From NCBI RefSeq assembly GCF_000814765.1, contig NZ_JWIC01000003.1, positions 7,501 through 71,500 on the forward strand: a DNA stretch of 64,000 nucleotides, in the 5' to 3' direction. The notes beneath the pieces were generated by a model, which did no database searches, had not been told where the DNA came from, and saw nothing but the letters and a program-made list of their open reading frames with translations. Each line of letters starts with the position of its first letter. Within the stretch, counting starts at the first letter, position 1. The position numbers and the translations under genes were made by a program. The DNA is from Pseudoalteromonas luteoviolacea (GTDB lineage: Bacteria; Pseudomonadota; Gammaproteobacteria; Enterobacterales; Alteromonadaceae). This document shows positions 30,496 through 38,608 of the stretch, one piece after another.

Positions 30496-31476
30496 TTAGA
30501 TGTTATGATTTGAATCAAGTGACGGAGATTTTGCATATTTCTGTAATACATTCACGACATCTGACTTTGCTTTTAGACGTTTAATTTCCTCGAATAAATC
30601 GTGGGCTTGAGGATATTGTAATTTCAAGTAGCCAAGCCATTGCTTTGTTCTGGCAGAAAAATACTTTTCGCTGACATTGTCATCTTGGTGCATGGAGGAG
30701 TTAACAATATGATAAACCACTTCTTGCCAGTCTAATGGCTTATATGTTTGACCCTTCACATGTGCTTTTATTTTTGTTGCAAGATCAGGTGTAGCCAGGG
30801 CGCCGCGGCCCAGCATCAGATCTTGACACTGGCTTTGTTGCTGACATCGGATAGCATCATCTACTTGCCAAATCTCGCCATTAGCAACAACAGGTATGCT
30901 CAACCTTTCTAATAAGGGAGGGATTTTTTCCCAGTAGGCTGGAGGTCGATAACCATCTCGCTTCGTTCTTGCGTGAATGGCTAAGCTTGATGCCCCCGCA
31001 CTCTGAACTGCATCGACGATTTCACTGCTGTTGGCATCATCATCAAATCCTAAACGGATTTTGGCACTGACTACATGGTCTTCAGGAACGGCCTCGCGAA
31101 CAGCTTTAATAATTTGATAAATTTGTTCTGGCTCTTTAAGTAGTACAGCACCGCCTTTACTTTTATTGACGGTTTTAGCAGGGCAGCCGAAATTCAAATC
31201 AATACCATGTGAACCGAGCTTAACGGCCTTTCTAGCATTGGCAGCAAGCACATGGGGCACTTGGCCTAATAACTGTATTCTTACAGGGGTGCCTGATCGG
31301 GTTAGCCCCCCATTAAGAAGCTCTGGGCAATATCGAATGAAAACTCTTCTTGGTAGGGTTAGGTCAACAACACGCACAAATTCCGTGACGCAAAGATCAA
31401 ATCCGCCAAGGTCGGTAAGTAATTCACGCATTTTAAAGTCGACAACGCCCTCCATCGGGGCCAATATAAGTTTCAT
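30496..31476 (-). CDS. dusC: tRNA-dihydrouridine(16) synthase DusC
   Basis: A 326-residue FMN-dependent enzyme reducing uridine in the tRNA D-loop. It has LAPMEGVVDFKMRELL at the N-terminus, the catalytic Cys in DLNFGCPAKTVNKSKGGAVL (about residue 98), and the FMN-binding stretches AIHARTKRDGY and VVANGEIW. The MEGV start and the length place it in the DusC group rather than DusA or DusB. It is divergent from hvfA across about 195 bp. Confidence 0.92.
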   Translation of the reverse strand: MKLILAPMEGVVDFKMRELLTDLGGFDLCVTEFVRVVDLTLPRRVFIRYCPELLNGGLTRSGTPVRIQLLGQVPHVLAANARKAVKLGSHGIDLNFGCPAKTVNKSKGGAVLLKEPEQIYQIIKAVREAVPEDHVVSAKIRLGFDDDANSSEIVDAVQSAGASSLAIHARTKRDGYRPPAYWEKIPPLLERLSIPVVANGEIWQVDDAIRCQQQSQCQDLMLGRGALATPDLATKIKAHVKGQTYKPLDWQEVVYHIVNSSMHQDDNVSEKYFSARTKQWLGYLKLQYPQAHDLFEEIKRLKAKSDVVNVLQKYAKSPSLDSNHNI

Positions 31477-31628
31477 CAGTACTGCACCAAAGTAAAATTC
31501 GGGCTATTCTATATGAGATGGAGCGAATTATTAATATAAATCTTATCTGTTCCTCATACTCTAAGTACCCACGAAGTGTGGCTCTACACTCAAAAAAGAA
31601 AAACTTTGAAATTTGTTTTTAGGTAATA

Positions 31629-31647
31629 GGGTCTATTAAATGAACCC
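31629..31647 (+). promoter_or_regulatory. Imperfect palindrome upstream of hvfA, possible operator
   Basis: GGGTctATTaAATgaACCC: seven of nine base pairs are symmetric around the centre. It ends 25 bp before the hvfA ATG, where it would overlap the promoter or transcript start. It is the only strong palindrome in the dusC-hvfA gap. The regulator is unknown; copper, iron or an ECF sigma factor control other members of the family. Confidence 0.5.
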
Positions 31648-31672
31648 GAATTAATGATTGAGAGAAATAATT

Positions 31673-32128
31673 ATGAATACAGTAAAGAAAAATTCCCTAG
31701 CGCTAACTTTGAGTGCAGCAGTTGCGAGCACTGCGGCATTGGCTTCTGGCGAGGCGTCTGCAAACCCGTTTTCTTATGAAGTTTTAACAGCTGGCTATCA
31801 GTTGGATGCGAGCGAAGGTAAATGTGGTGAAGGTAAATGTGGCGGTGATGCCAAAAATAAAGAAGGTAAATGTGGCGAAGGCAAGTGTGGCGGCGCTAAA
31901 AGCAAAGAAGGTAAATGTGGCGAAGGCAAGTGTGGCGGCGCTAAAAGCAAAGAAGGTAAATGTGGCGAAGGCAAGTGTGGCGGCGCTAAAAGCAAAGAAG
32001 GTAAATGTGGCGAAGGCAAGTGTGGCGGCGCTAAAAGCAAAGAAGGTAAGTGCGGTGAAGGCAAGTGTGGCGGCGCTAAAAGTAAAGAAGGCAAGTGCGG
32101 CGAAGGTAAATGTGGTGGCAGCCACTAA
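31673..32128 (+). CDS. hvfA: HvfA-like RiPP metallophore precursor with EGKCG repeats
   Basis: A 151-residue precursor peptide. Residues 1-31 are a signal peptide (KKNSLALTLSAAVAS... ending ASA); about 15 further residues lead into seven tandem units, the standard one being EGKCGEGKCGGAKSK. Each unit has two EGKCG motifs, giving 14 cysteines and none elsewhere. In characterised HvfA/bufferin peptides the cysteines of EGKCG are converted by an MNIO enzyme to oxazolone-thioamide or related heterocycles that bind copper. ATG 31673 follows GAGAGAA; an upstream in-frame start at 31658 is unlikely. hvfB and hvfC follow. Precise modification is inferred from family knowledge. Confidence 0.9.
   Translation: MNTVKKNSLALTLSAAVASTAALASGEASANPFSYEVLTAGYQLDASEGKCGEGKCGGDAKNKEGKCGEGKCGGAKSKEGKCGEGKCGGAKSKEGKCGEGKCGGAKSKEGKCGEGKCGGAKSKEGKCGEGKCGGAKSKEGKCGEGKCGGSH
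31814..32119 (+). repeat. Seven tandem 45-bp repeats within hvfA
   Basis: Units start at 31814 (48 bp), 31862, 31907, 31952, 31997, 32042 and 32087 (the last 33 bp). Units 2-5 are essentially identical at the DNA level, which points to recent expansion by unequal recombination or slippage; unit 1 is divergent (ends GGDAKNK) and unit 6-7 carry silent changes. This is coding sequence, not CRISPR. Confidence 0.93.
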
Positions 32129-32174
32129 CTCTAAGTTTAGCATCGTATAGGAAAAGAGAACTAAGGTAGTGGTA

Positions 32175-33014
32175 ATGAATAAAACTTTTGGCAACGTGGG
32201 TTTGGGTCTGCGCAGAGAGATGTTAGACGATGCACTGCAACACCCCTCTAATTTGGTCGACTTTTACGAAGTTGCACCAGAGAATTGGATGACATTGGGA
32301 GGGAAGTTTGGCGCGCAATTTGCGCAACTGACCGAACAACATAATTTTGTTTGTCATGGTTTGTCATTATCACTAGGCTCTACTGATGCACTTGATACGG
32401 AGTTCATTACTAACTTAAAAGTGTTTTTTGAACAGCATAAAATTAAGTGTTACAGCGAGCACCTCAGCTATTGTTCGGGCAATGGGCATATGTATGATTT
32501 GATGCCCATTCCGTTTACTGAAGAGGCTGTTTTGCATACCGCCAAACGGATTGCCGAGGTTCAAGAGCGACTGGAACGGCGCATTGCAGTGGAGAATGTG
32601 TCTTATTATGCGGCGCCAGGCCAAGAAATGACTGAGCTTGAATTTACTTTGGCAGTATTACAAGAGGCTGATTGTGATTTACTCTTGGATGTTAATAATA
32701 TCTATGTAAATTCGATTAATCATGGATACGATGCACACGCTTTTTTATCTGCATTACCTACAAAACGCATTGCATATGGCCATATTGCAGGCCACTACGA
32801 GGAGGATAAAGATCTGCTCGTTGACACACATGGAGCTGATGTGTGTGATCCTGTCTGGCAGTTATTACATAAAGCCTATGAAGTTCACGGCCTTTTCCCA
32901 ACACTATTAGAACGTGATTTCAACATTCCGCCTTATGAGGTATTACTCGAAGAGATACGCCAAATACATCACGCTCAAACGTCCTTTCAACGTGCACAAA
33001 AGGGGATAGCTTAA
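32175..33014 (+). CDS. hvfB: MNIO (DUF692) RiPP maturase HvfB
   Basis: A 279-residue multinuclear non-heme iron oxygenase with a TIM-barrel fold. Metal-ligand contexts are seen in VCHGLSLSLGS, KCYSEHLSYCSGNGHMYDLMP, IAVENVSYY, LLDVNNIYVNSINHG, HIAGHYEE and VDTHGADV, together giving the His/Asp/Glu set of the MbnB/BufB family. It is expected to oxidise cysteines of the HvfA precursor. The start at 32175 has AAGG eight bases upstream; GTG at 32169 would be too close. It lies 46 bp after hvfA and its stop overlaps the hvfC start (TAATG). Confidence 0.92.
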   Translation: MNKTFGNVGLGLRREMLDDALQHPSNLVDFYEVAPENWMTLGGKFGAQFAQLTEQHNFVCHGLSLSLGSTDALDTEFITNLKVFFEQHKIKCYSEHLSYCSGNGHMYDLMPIPFTEEAVLHTAKRIAEVQERLERRIAVENVSYYAAPGQEMTELEFTLAVLQEADCDLLLDVNNIYVNSINHGYDAHAFLSALPTKRIAYGHIAGHYEEDKDLLVDTHGADVCDPVWQLLHKAYEVHGLFPTLLERDFNIPPYEVLLEEIRQIHHAQTSFQRAQKGIA

Positions 33015-33784
33015 TGTCATTTCAAGAAGTTCAGGCTTCATTTGTGGCACACATCAAAGATCCTGATAATGCAGCAAAACCATCGGATGTTGAAGAGCGG
33101 AGGATGAAGGTTTATAGAGAGTTATTTTTTAATAATATAGAGGGGTTTATTGCTTCCGCTTTTCCTGTATTGAAAAGTCTATACAGTCATTGTGAATGGC
33201 ACAGTCTTGTGAGGCAGTTTTTCGCTCAACACACCTGCAAAAGTCCATACTTTTTGGAGATCAGTCAGGAGTTTCTCCGTTATTTAGAGTACACGTATCA
33301 GCCATCAGAGAGTGATCCCGCTTTTATGTATGAATTGGCACATTATGAGTGGGTAGAGCTCAATGTATCTATTTTAGAGCGCAATCCAAATGACTGTGTT
33401 CGTGATGAAGGTATTGAGGAAAGTGATCCCTTGTATCTTTCAAGTGTTACGCAATGTGTACAATACAATTTTCCTGTTCATCAAATCCAAGCGGATTTCC
33501 AGCCGACCGAGCCTGAAGGCGGACCTTATGGTTTTGTTGTGTACCGAGACCATGAAGAAGAAACGAAATTTATAGCACTTAACCCGATGACGAGTTTGTT
33601 ATTGGCGAGTGTCGAACAAAATCCTGGAGTCAGTATTTTACAGCTAAGTGCACAAATAGCTCAGCAGATACCGGGGTTTAGTGCTGAGCAATTATCAGCT
33701 GGCGCATTGCAAACACTTCAGCAATTTACTGCGCTAGGGATTGTTGTTGATAAAAAGAACAATTCAGCTTTATTGAGGGCGTGA
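33014..33784 (+). CDS. hvfC: HvfC (DUF2063) RiPP maturation partner
   Basis: A 256-residue protein of the DUF2063 family. The N-terminal helical domain (FQEVQASFVAHIKDP, YRELFFNNIEGFIASAFPVL, then SPYFLEISQEFLRYLEYTY) matches the conserved part; the C-terminal part is a winged-helix-like segment. In MNIO systems this protein binds the precursor leader and presents it to the oxygenase. It overlaps hvfB by one base and is followed by a 39-codon gene. Confidence 0.92.
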   Translation: MSFQEVQASFVAHIKDPDNAAKPSDVEERRMKVYRELFFNNIEGFIASAFPVLKSLYSHCEWHSLVRQFFAQHTCKSPYFLEISQEFLRYLEYTYQPSESDPAFMYELAHYEWVELNVSILERNPNDCVRDEGIEESDPLYLSSVTQCVQYNFPVHQIQADFQPTEPEGGPYGFVVYRDHEEETKFIALNPMTSLLLASVEQNPGVSILQLSAQIAQQIPGFSAEQLSAGALQTLQQFTALGIVVDKKNNSALLRA

Positions 33785-33864
33785 CTTACACTAAAATAGC
33801 GAGTGTTTGTGCTAATGCCTTGTTTTCCTTATATCGGTTCAAGGCTTCTAAAAAGGTAAGCCTC

Positions 33865-33984
33865 ATGTCTAATTCTGAACGTAAAGATCCATTTAATATA
33901 AAGTACTTTTTAGCTTTTGTGGTGCTTTTTGTCGTTGTTGGGTGTTTAAATGCGATCCTAGGTTGGGCTACTTTAGGTGGCTAA
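33865..33984 (+). CDS. 39-residue single-pass membrane protein downstream of hvfC
   Basis: A small open frame with its own ribosome binding site (AAGG eight bases before ATG 33865), encoding a charged N-terminus (SERKDPFNIKY) and one hydrophobic helix (FLAFVVLFVVVGCLNAILGW). An in-frame GTG at 33781 overlaps the hvfC stop and would add 28 residues, but the internal start is better. Its place 80 bp behind hvfC suggests a fourth member of the operon. Function unknown; a DoxX-type HvfX is not present in the window. Confidence 0.6.
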   Translation: MSNSERKDPFNIKYFLAFVVLFVVVGCLNAILGWATLGG

Positions 33985-34167
33985 ACTTCTAAATAATATT
34001 GCCATTGGGTAGTGACCATAATGGACGGGTCACTTATTCATCGAGTTTGGCCCATTTATTGAACCTTTAGCCGTTTTTTCGTCGATTTTTGTCCAATCCA
34101 GTTTAAAGTCGATCCTTTCTTGTTATAATCATCTCCTTTCTAAAATAAACCTTATAACCGAACGATT

Positions 34168-34713
34168 ATGACACAACAAAACTTGTCTTTGATCAAAGAT
34201 AGCATTGCAACCGTGCCTGATTACCCGAAAGCTGGCATCATGTTTAGAGATGTAACTACATTACTTGCAAACCCTGAAGCATTTCAAGCGACGATGGACG
34301 CGTTTGTAGCAGCATATAAAGACCAAGGATTTGATAAAATCATTGGTACTGAGTCTCGCGGGTTTATTTTTGGTGCACCGCTTGCGTTAGCGCTTGGGAT
34401 CCCTTTTATTCCTGTGCGTAAACCTGGCAAATTGCCAAGAGAAGTGATCAGCCAGTCTTACCAATTAGAATATGGAGAGGATACTCTGGAACTTCACACT
34501 GATGCTGTGGTTGAAGGTGATAAAGTATTACTCGTAGATGACTTATTGGCAACGGGTGGTACGATTGAAGCAACAGCTAAGTTAGTCTCTCGACTAGGTG
34601 GCAAAGCAACTGATGCTGCTTTTGTCATTTCATTGCCAGAATTGGGTGGTGAAGAGCGAGTAGCTGCATTAGGTATTAATATTCTAAAATTAGTAGAATT
34701 CGACGGCGAGTAG
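34168..34713 (+). CDS. apt: Adenine phosphoribosyltransferase
   Basis: A 181-residue purine-salvage enzyme making AMP from adenine and PRPP. The PRPP-binding motif is [18 protein letters not shown] at about 118-135 and the adenine/flexible loop region is [18 protein letters not shown]; the start [19 protein letters not shown] is typical of Apt. It is first in the conserved apt-dnaX order, with five bases to dnaX. The 34012-34033 hairpin (GTGACC/GGTCAC) upstream has no T run. Confidence 0.95.
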   Translation: MTQQNLSLIKDSIATVPDYPKAGIMFRDVTTLLANPEAFQATMDAFVAAYKDQGFDKIIGTESRGFIFGAPLALALGIPFIPVRKPGKLPREVISQSYQLEYGEDTLELHTDAVVEGDKVLLVDDLLATGGTIEATAKLVSRLGGKATDAAFVISLPELGGEERVAALGINILKLVEFDGE

Positions 34714-34718
34714 TATTA

Positions 34719-37136
34719 ATGAGCTATCAGGTCTTAGCAAGAAAGTGGCGACCTCAATCATTTCACGAAATGATGGGGCAGGAACATGTAAAGCAGGCAT
34801 TGATAAATGCCTTAAATGAGCAGAGATTACATCATGCTTATTTGTTTACTGGCACCCGTGGTGTGGGCAAAACGACTATTGCTAGGATCTTTGCTAAAAG
34901 TTTGAATTGTGAGGAAGGTATATCGTCTACTCCATGCGGACAATGTAGTACGTGTGAAGAAATAGAGGCGGGTAAATTCATTGATCTGATTGAGATTGAT
35001 GCGGCATCTAGAACCAAAGTTGAAGACACGAGAGAGATATTGGATAACGTCCAATATGCGCCAACGCGAGGGCGTTACAAAGTCTACCTGATCGACGAAG
35101 TACACATGCTGTCTAAGCATAGCTTTAATGCTTTACTCAAGACGTTAGAAGAACCTCCAGAGCATGTTAAGTTTTTACTGGCCACAACGGATCCACAAAA
35201 GTTACCAATAACGATTTTATCTCGTTGTTTACAATTTAATTTAAATGCAATGGCGAAAGGTCAAATTGTTGAGCAATTGGCCAAGATCTTACCAAAAGAA
35301 AACTTCCAGTTTGAGGATGATGCGTTAAGTGTCTTGGCAAAGGCTGCTGATGGCAGTATGCGTGACGCTTTAAGTTTGACAGATCAAGCCATTGCACAAA
35401 CTAATGGTCATTTGACAGTAGCAGCAGTGCAGCAGATGCTGGGTTTGATGGACAGCGCGCACGCGATGTTGTTAATGAGTGCAATACTTTGCCAAGACGG
35501 TAGTGCTTTGATGGCTGAAATCGAAAATATTGCATTGAAAAATGGTAACTTTGTAAGTGTCATCGATGACCTCATCGCGTTGTTGCATATCGTTCAATTG
35601 ACACAACTTGTGCCACAAGCTGCGCATGTTGGTCAATTTGATCAGCAACAAGTAAAGACGCTAGCTGAGCAAATTTCGCCACAAACAGCGCAGTTGTTAT
35701 ATCAATTGTTATTGAGCGGGAAAAAAGATTTAAGCTGGGCACCTGATGCTAAATTAGGTTTTGAAATGGTGATGCTTAGATTGCTCGCTTTTGAAGGCAC
35801 TGACTTTTCTCAAGTGGGGCCGGCCCCTGCAGCGTCGCTACATCAAGGGCAAGAAAAAAAGTCTAAAGCTGGTGCATTGCGTGACATATTAAATAATAAC
35901 CAAAAAAAAACATTAAATAGCGCACCAGAACAAGCGCCGCAAGCAGAACCGACACACAACACGTCGCACACTGTGCCAGCGCAAGCGCCGCAGGTAGAGC
36001 CGATGCATAACGCACCGCAAGTTATGCCAGCGCCGCAGGTAGAGCCGATTCATAACGCACCGCAAACTATATCAGCACAAGCGCCGCAGGCAGAGCCGGT
36101 GCACAACGCACCGCAACAAAGTGCACCAGTGCAAAGGCCCACAGAGGCGGCTTCTCAAAGAGTGTCAATGAATACAGACTCTGCTCCGCCTGAATATGAG
36201 CAACAATATAATGACATTATGGCGCAAGCGACAGCACAGGGTTTTAACGAGTCCATGCCGGCGAGTGATAGCTTGTCTGAAAACACCGCTCAAGCATCTG
36301 CTAATGCAACATCAGGCCAACTCTATGCCCAAAAACAAGGCCAAGCGCAATCGGCGATTGCAAAAATTCTACAAAATAGACAGATATCCGGTGCTGGGAA
36401 GTTATTAGGGGGCAGTGAAGCGCCAAAAAAGCCGAGTAGGGAGAATAGTGATACTCAAGCTATCCCTGTCCCTGCTCATGTTCAGCGACCTGAACAACAG
36501 AAATCAAACAGCTTGCCAGCTGCGGACTCCAGAGTACCGGATCAAGCTCCAATCTCTGCGAGGCCTCATGCACCTGTAACGGCGCGCACTAAAAAGCCTG
36601 AAATATCAGAACGCTTTAAAAAAGACGAAAGTAAGCTAGCGCCAGAGTTACTAGAACAGCTATCACCGGCTCCTGCAAAAGTTGATGAGCAAGAGCATGT
36701 AATTGAGATGCCTGTGCCTGAGAACTTTACTAGCCCTATTAGTAGTTTGAAATTTGCTCATGAAAAAGACGACTGGGCAAATTTAATCGAGAAAATGGCC
36801 CTAAGTGGTCGCGTTAGGCAATTTGCTTTGCACGCGATGTACGAGAAAAAGGGCAATGTGTGTGTATTAAAGGCAGAGCAAAGCCAGCAGCATTTAGACT
36901 CGCCTATGCTCAGAGATAAATTGCAGCAGTCATTTACATTGACATTAAGTGAGCCGGTAGAACTGCAAATGGAGTTTGTTGAGCAGGTGCAATCAACGCC
37001 ATTCTTAATACAGCAAGATATTGATCAACAGCGATATTTAGAAGCTGTTGATGCCGTCAATTCAGATCCTATTATCCAGACAATGGTGGCTGAATTTGAT
37101 GCAGTGGTAAACGAAAAATCGGTAAAGGCATTGTAA
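34719..37136 (+). CDS. dnaX: DNA polymerase III subunits tau and gamma
   Basis: An 805-residue clamp-loader subunit (tau). The AAA+ part has Walker A FTGTRGVGKTTIAR at about 43-56, the zinc-binding cysteines CEEG...CGQCSTC, Walker B IDEVHML and the sensor-1 LATTDPQKLPITILSRC. Clamp-loader collar sequence runs to about residue 365, then a long low-complexity, Gln/Pro/Ala-rich linker (about 380-640) with tandem repeats, and the C-terminal polymerase/helicase-binding domain. The linker makes it longer than E. coli tau (643). An in-phase slippery site at 35855 predicts a 382-residue gamma form by -1 frameshift. Confidence 0.95.
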   Translation: MSYQVLARKWRPQSFHEMMGQEHVKQALINALNEQRLHHAYLFTGTRGVGKTTIARIFAKSLNCEEGISSTPCGQCSTCEEIEAGKFIDLIEIDAASRTKVEDTREILDNVQYAPTRGRYKVYLIDEVHMLSKHSFNALLKTLEEPPEHVKFLLATTDPQKLPITILSRCLQFNLNAMAKGQIVEQLAKILPKENFQFEDDALSVLAKAADGSMRDALSLTDQAIAQTNGHLTVAAVQQMLGLMDSAHAMLLMSAILCQDGSALMAEIENIALKNGNFVSVIDDLIALLHIVQLTQLVPQAAHVGQFDQQQVKTLAEQISPQTAQLLYQLLLSGKKDLSWAPDAKLGFEMVMLRLLAFEGTDFSQVGPAPAASLHQGQEKKSKAGALRDILNNNQKKTLNSAPEQAPQAEPTHNTSHTVPAQAPQVEPMHNAPQVMPAPQVEPIHNAPQTISAQAPQAEPVHNAPQQSAPVQRPTEAASQRVSMNTDSAPPEYEQQYNDIMAQATAQGFNESMPASDSLSENTAQASANATSGQLYAQKQGQAQSAIAKILQNRQISGAGKLLGGSEAPKKPSRENSDTQAIPVPAHVQRPEQQKSNSLPAADSRVPDQAPISARPHAPVTARTKKPEISERFKKDESKLAPELLEQLSPAPAKVDEQEHVIEMPVPENFTSPISSLKFAHEKDDWANLIEKMALSGRVRQFALHAMYEKKGNVCVLKAEQSQQHLDSPMLRDKLQQSFTLTLSEPVELQMEFVEQVQSTPFLIQQDIDQQRYLEAVDAVNSDPIIQTMVAEFDAVVNEKSVKAL
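35855..35861 (+). promoter_or_regulatory. Programmed -1 frameshift slippery site in dnaX
   Basis: The heptamer A AAA AAG is in phase with dnaX (codons GAA AAA AAG). A -1 slip reads one more codon, GTC, and stops at TAA 35864-35866, giving a gamma-like product of 382 residues ending just after the collar domain. E. coli dnaX has the same heptamer followed by one codon and a stop. AAGGG lies a few bases upstream, closer than the stimulatory element in E. coli, and no strong downstream stem is apparent. Confidence 0.8.
35931..36128 (+). repeat. Four tandem repeats in the DnaX linker
   Basis: Units of 51, 51, 45 and 51 bp encode variants of QAPQ(A/V)EPxHNAPQ; the third lacks the first two codons. 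They start at 35931, 35982, 36033 and 36078. The units differ by several substitutions. They lie after the slippery site, so only the tau form contains them. Confidence 0.88.
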
Positions 37137-37195
37137 TTGAGTACAATAGACTTTATCTTTTAGCCAATTAAATTATTGAAGTAAGAGAGTACACT

Positions 37196-37522
37196 ATGTT
37201 TAAAGGTGGAATGGGCAATATCATGAAGCAAGCTCAGCAAATGCAAGAGCGCATGGAAAAAGCCCAAGAAGAAATCAAAAGCTTAGAAGTAACTGGTGAA
37301 GCTGGTGCTGGTCTTGTGAAAGTAACTATGCTTGGTAGCCACAATGTTCGTCGTGTAGAAATTGATGAAAGCCTAATGGAAGACGACAAAGACATGATTG
37401 AAGATCTACTTGCAGCTGCGGTAAATGATGCTGTTCGTCGTGTAGGCGAAGAGACACAAAAACGCATGTCTGATGTAACTGGTGGAATGCAGATGCCGCC
37501 AGGCTTCAAGATGCCATTTTAA
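37196..37522 (+). CDS. ybaB: Nucleoid-associated protein YbaB/EbfC
   Basis: A 108-residue DNA-binding protein, the usual length for YbaB (109). It starts [20 protein letters not shown] and has the conserved [18 protein letters not shown] and [13 protein letters not shown] stretches of the tweezer-like dimer. It lies in the standard place after dnaX, 59 bp downstream. Confidence 0.95.
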   Translation: MFKGGMGNIMKQAQQMQERMEKAQEEIKSLEVTGEAGAGLVKVTMLGSHNVRRVEIDESLMEDDKDMIEDLLAAAVNDAVRRVGEETQKRMSDVTGGMQMPPGFKMPF

Positions 37523-37539
37523 GGGTTAAAACCCTTTTT
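37521..37539 (+). terminator. Terminator overlapping the ybaB stop codon
   Basis: AAGGGTT / AACCCTT with AA in the loop, followed by T. It is short and overlaps the TAA, so it may be partial. Confidence 0.65.
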
Positions 37540-37540
37540 A

Positions 37541-37603
37541 AAATTGCGGCCGTATGGCTGTGGTCATTTTGGGACTTCCCTAGATCTAGTCGAGCCGCAA
37601 TTT
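37541..37603 (+). other. Long-range inverted repeat in the ybaB-rhomboid gap
   Basis: AAATTGCGGC at 37541-37550 and its exact complement GCCGCAATTT at 37594-37603 enclose 43 nt that contain the palindrome CTAGATCTAG. The remainder of the 357-bp gap up to 37879 holds no recognised gene or RNA; GACC-tagct-tGGGTC near 37650 is another short inverted repeat. A small structured RNA or mobile remnant is possible but unproven. Confidence 0.4.
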
Positions 37604-37879
37604 CATTTCTGTGTTTTGATTGCGAGTGCAATCTCTTGAAATCATAATGACCTAGCTTGGGTCAACCTCCATGCTCTAATTTGATGCTTATAACCTGCGC
37701 TTACTTATCTTGACCTTTTACATCTGTGAAGGCTCGAATACATCATCTGGGACCTAGTTCAGTTTAAGACTGATTGTCTCTAAATTTTCGATGGAATCTG
37801 TGTTTGTTATTAATTTTGAAGACTTATTCCGCGGGCTGTTTTATTATTTCATACCTATCAGATAGTAAGATAACTTGTA

Positions 37880-38476
37880 ATGCGCCTTTCCAATTTTCTG
37901 TTCCCACCTAATTTTAGATATGTTGTATATGCATCTTTGATTATGATTGCTCTAATGCTTATAGATACAATTGGGCTATCAGTTGATAGGTTAGGCATTA
38001 TTCCGCATAGTCAACATCACCTTATTGGTATCGTTACGGCACCTTTTGTTCATGACTCTTGGTCCCACCTAGGTGGGAACCTAATTGGATTATTGATTTG
38101 TGGCTATTTGGCTAGTCGGTTACCAAACTTTAAGACTGCAAGTTTAGGTATTATTTTATTAACGGGTTTATTTGTTTGGCTGTTTGCGGCTGGCGGTAAT
38201 CATATAGGCGCTTCGGGTGTTGTAATGGGATATTATGGTTATTTAGCGGGAGTGGCACTCTTTCAACGAAACCTGTTGAGTGTACTGAGCTTACTTGCGC
38301 TGGCCTTGGCAACGTACTATGCAAACATCAATTTTATTGGGACATTATTTGATTTTTCAGACAATGTAAGCAGTGAAAGTCACATATTTGGTTTTGTCAG
38401 TGGTGTATTGGTTTCATTTATATTGAGGTCTAACTCATCAAAAAGTCGTCTCTCAAAGCTAAATAAGGGGAAATAA
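37880..38476 (+). CDS. Rhomboid-family intramembrane serine protease
   Basis: A 198-residue polytopic inner-membrane protein with about six helices. Rhomboid signatures are seen in order: HDSWSHLGGNLIGLLICG (the HxxxN-type motif of TM2), the nucleophile serine in GASGVVMGYYGY (TM4), and the catalytic histidine in ESHIFGFVSGVLVSF (TM6). The substrate is unknown. It stands between ybaB and recR, which are adjacent in most relatives. No clear ribosome binding site; GATAAC precedes the ATG. Confidence 0.88.
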   Translation: MRLSNFLFPPNFRYVVYASLIMIALMLIDTIGLSVDRLGIIPHSQHHLIGIVTAPFVHDSWSHLGGNLIGLLICGYLASRLPNFKTASLGIILLTGLFVWLFAAGGNHIGASGVVMGYYGYLAGVALFQRNLLSVLSLLALALATYYANINFIGTLFDFSDNVSSESHIFGFVSGVLVSFILRSNSSKSRLSKLNKGK

Positions 38477-38608
38477 TAGACGCCATCAGACGATTTTTGT
38501 GCATTGGATGTTAGCACTACCTCGATACCTTTCAATCAAGCGCGCGATGCCTTATCATCGCGTTTTAGACAAACGTAATTGGTGTGTTTACCACCTATTA
38601 GAGGAAAT

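Noticed and set aside
31814..32119. Possible CRISPR array
   Set aside because: Units are contiguous with no unique spacers, are coding, and no cas genes are near.
31784..32194. Long frames on both strands overlapping hvfA, with repeating residues
   Set aside because: Repeated DNA keeps all frames open. Only the EGKCG frame has a signal peptide, ribosome binding site and operon context.
34012..34033. GTGACC/GGTCAC hairpin upstream of apt as riboswitch or terminator
   Set aside because: Only a six-base stem, no T run, and no purine riboswitch core sequence nearby.
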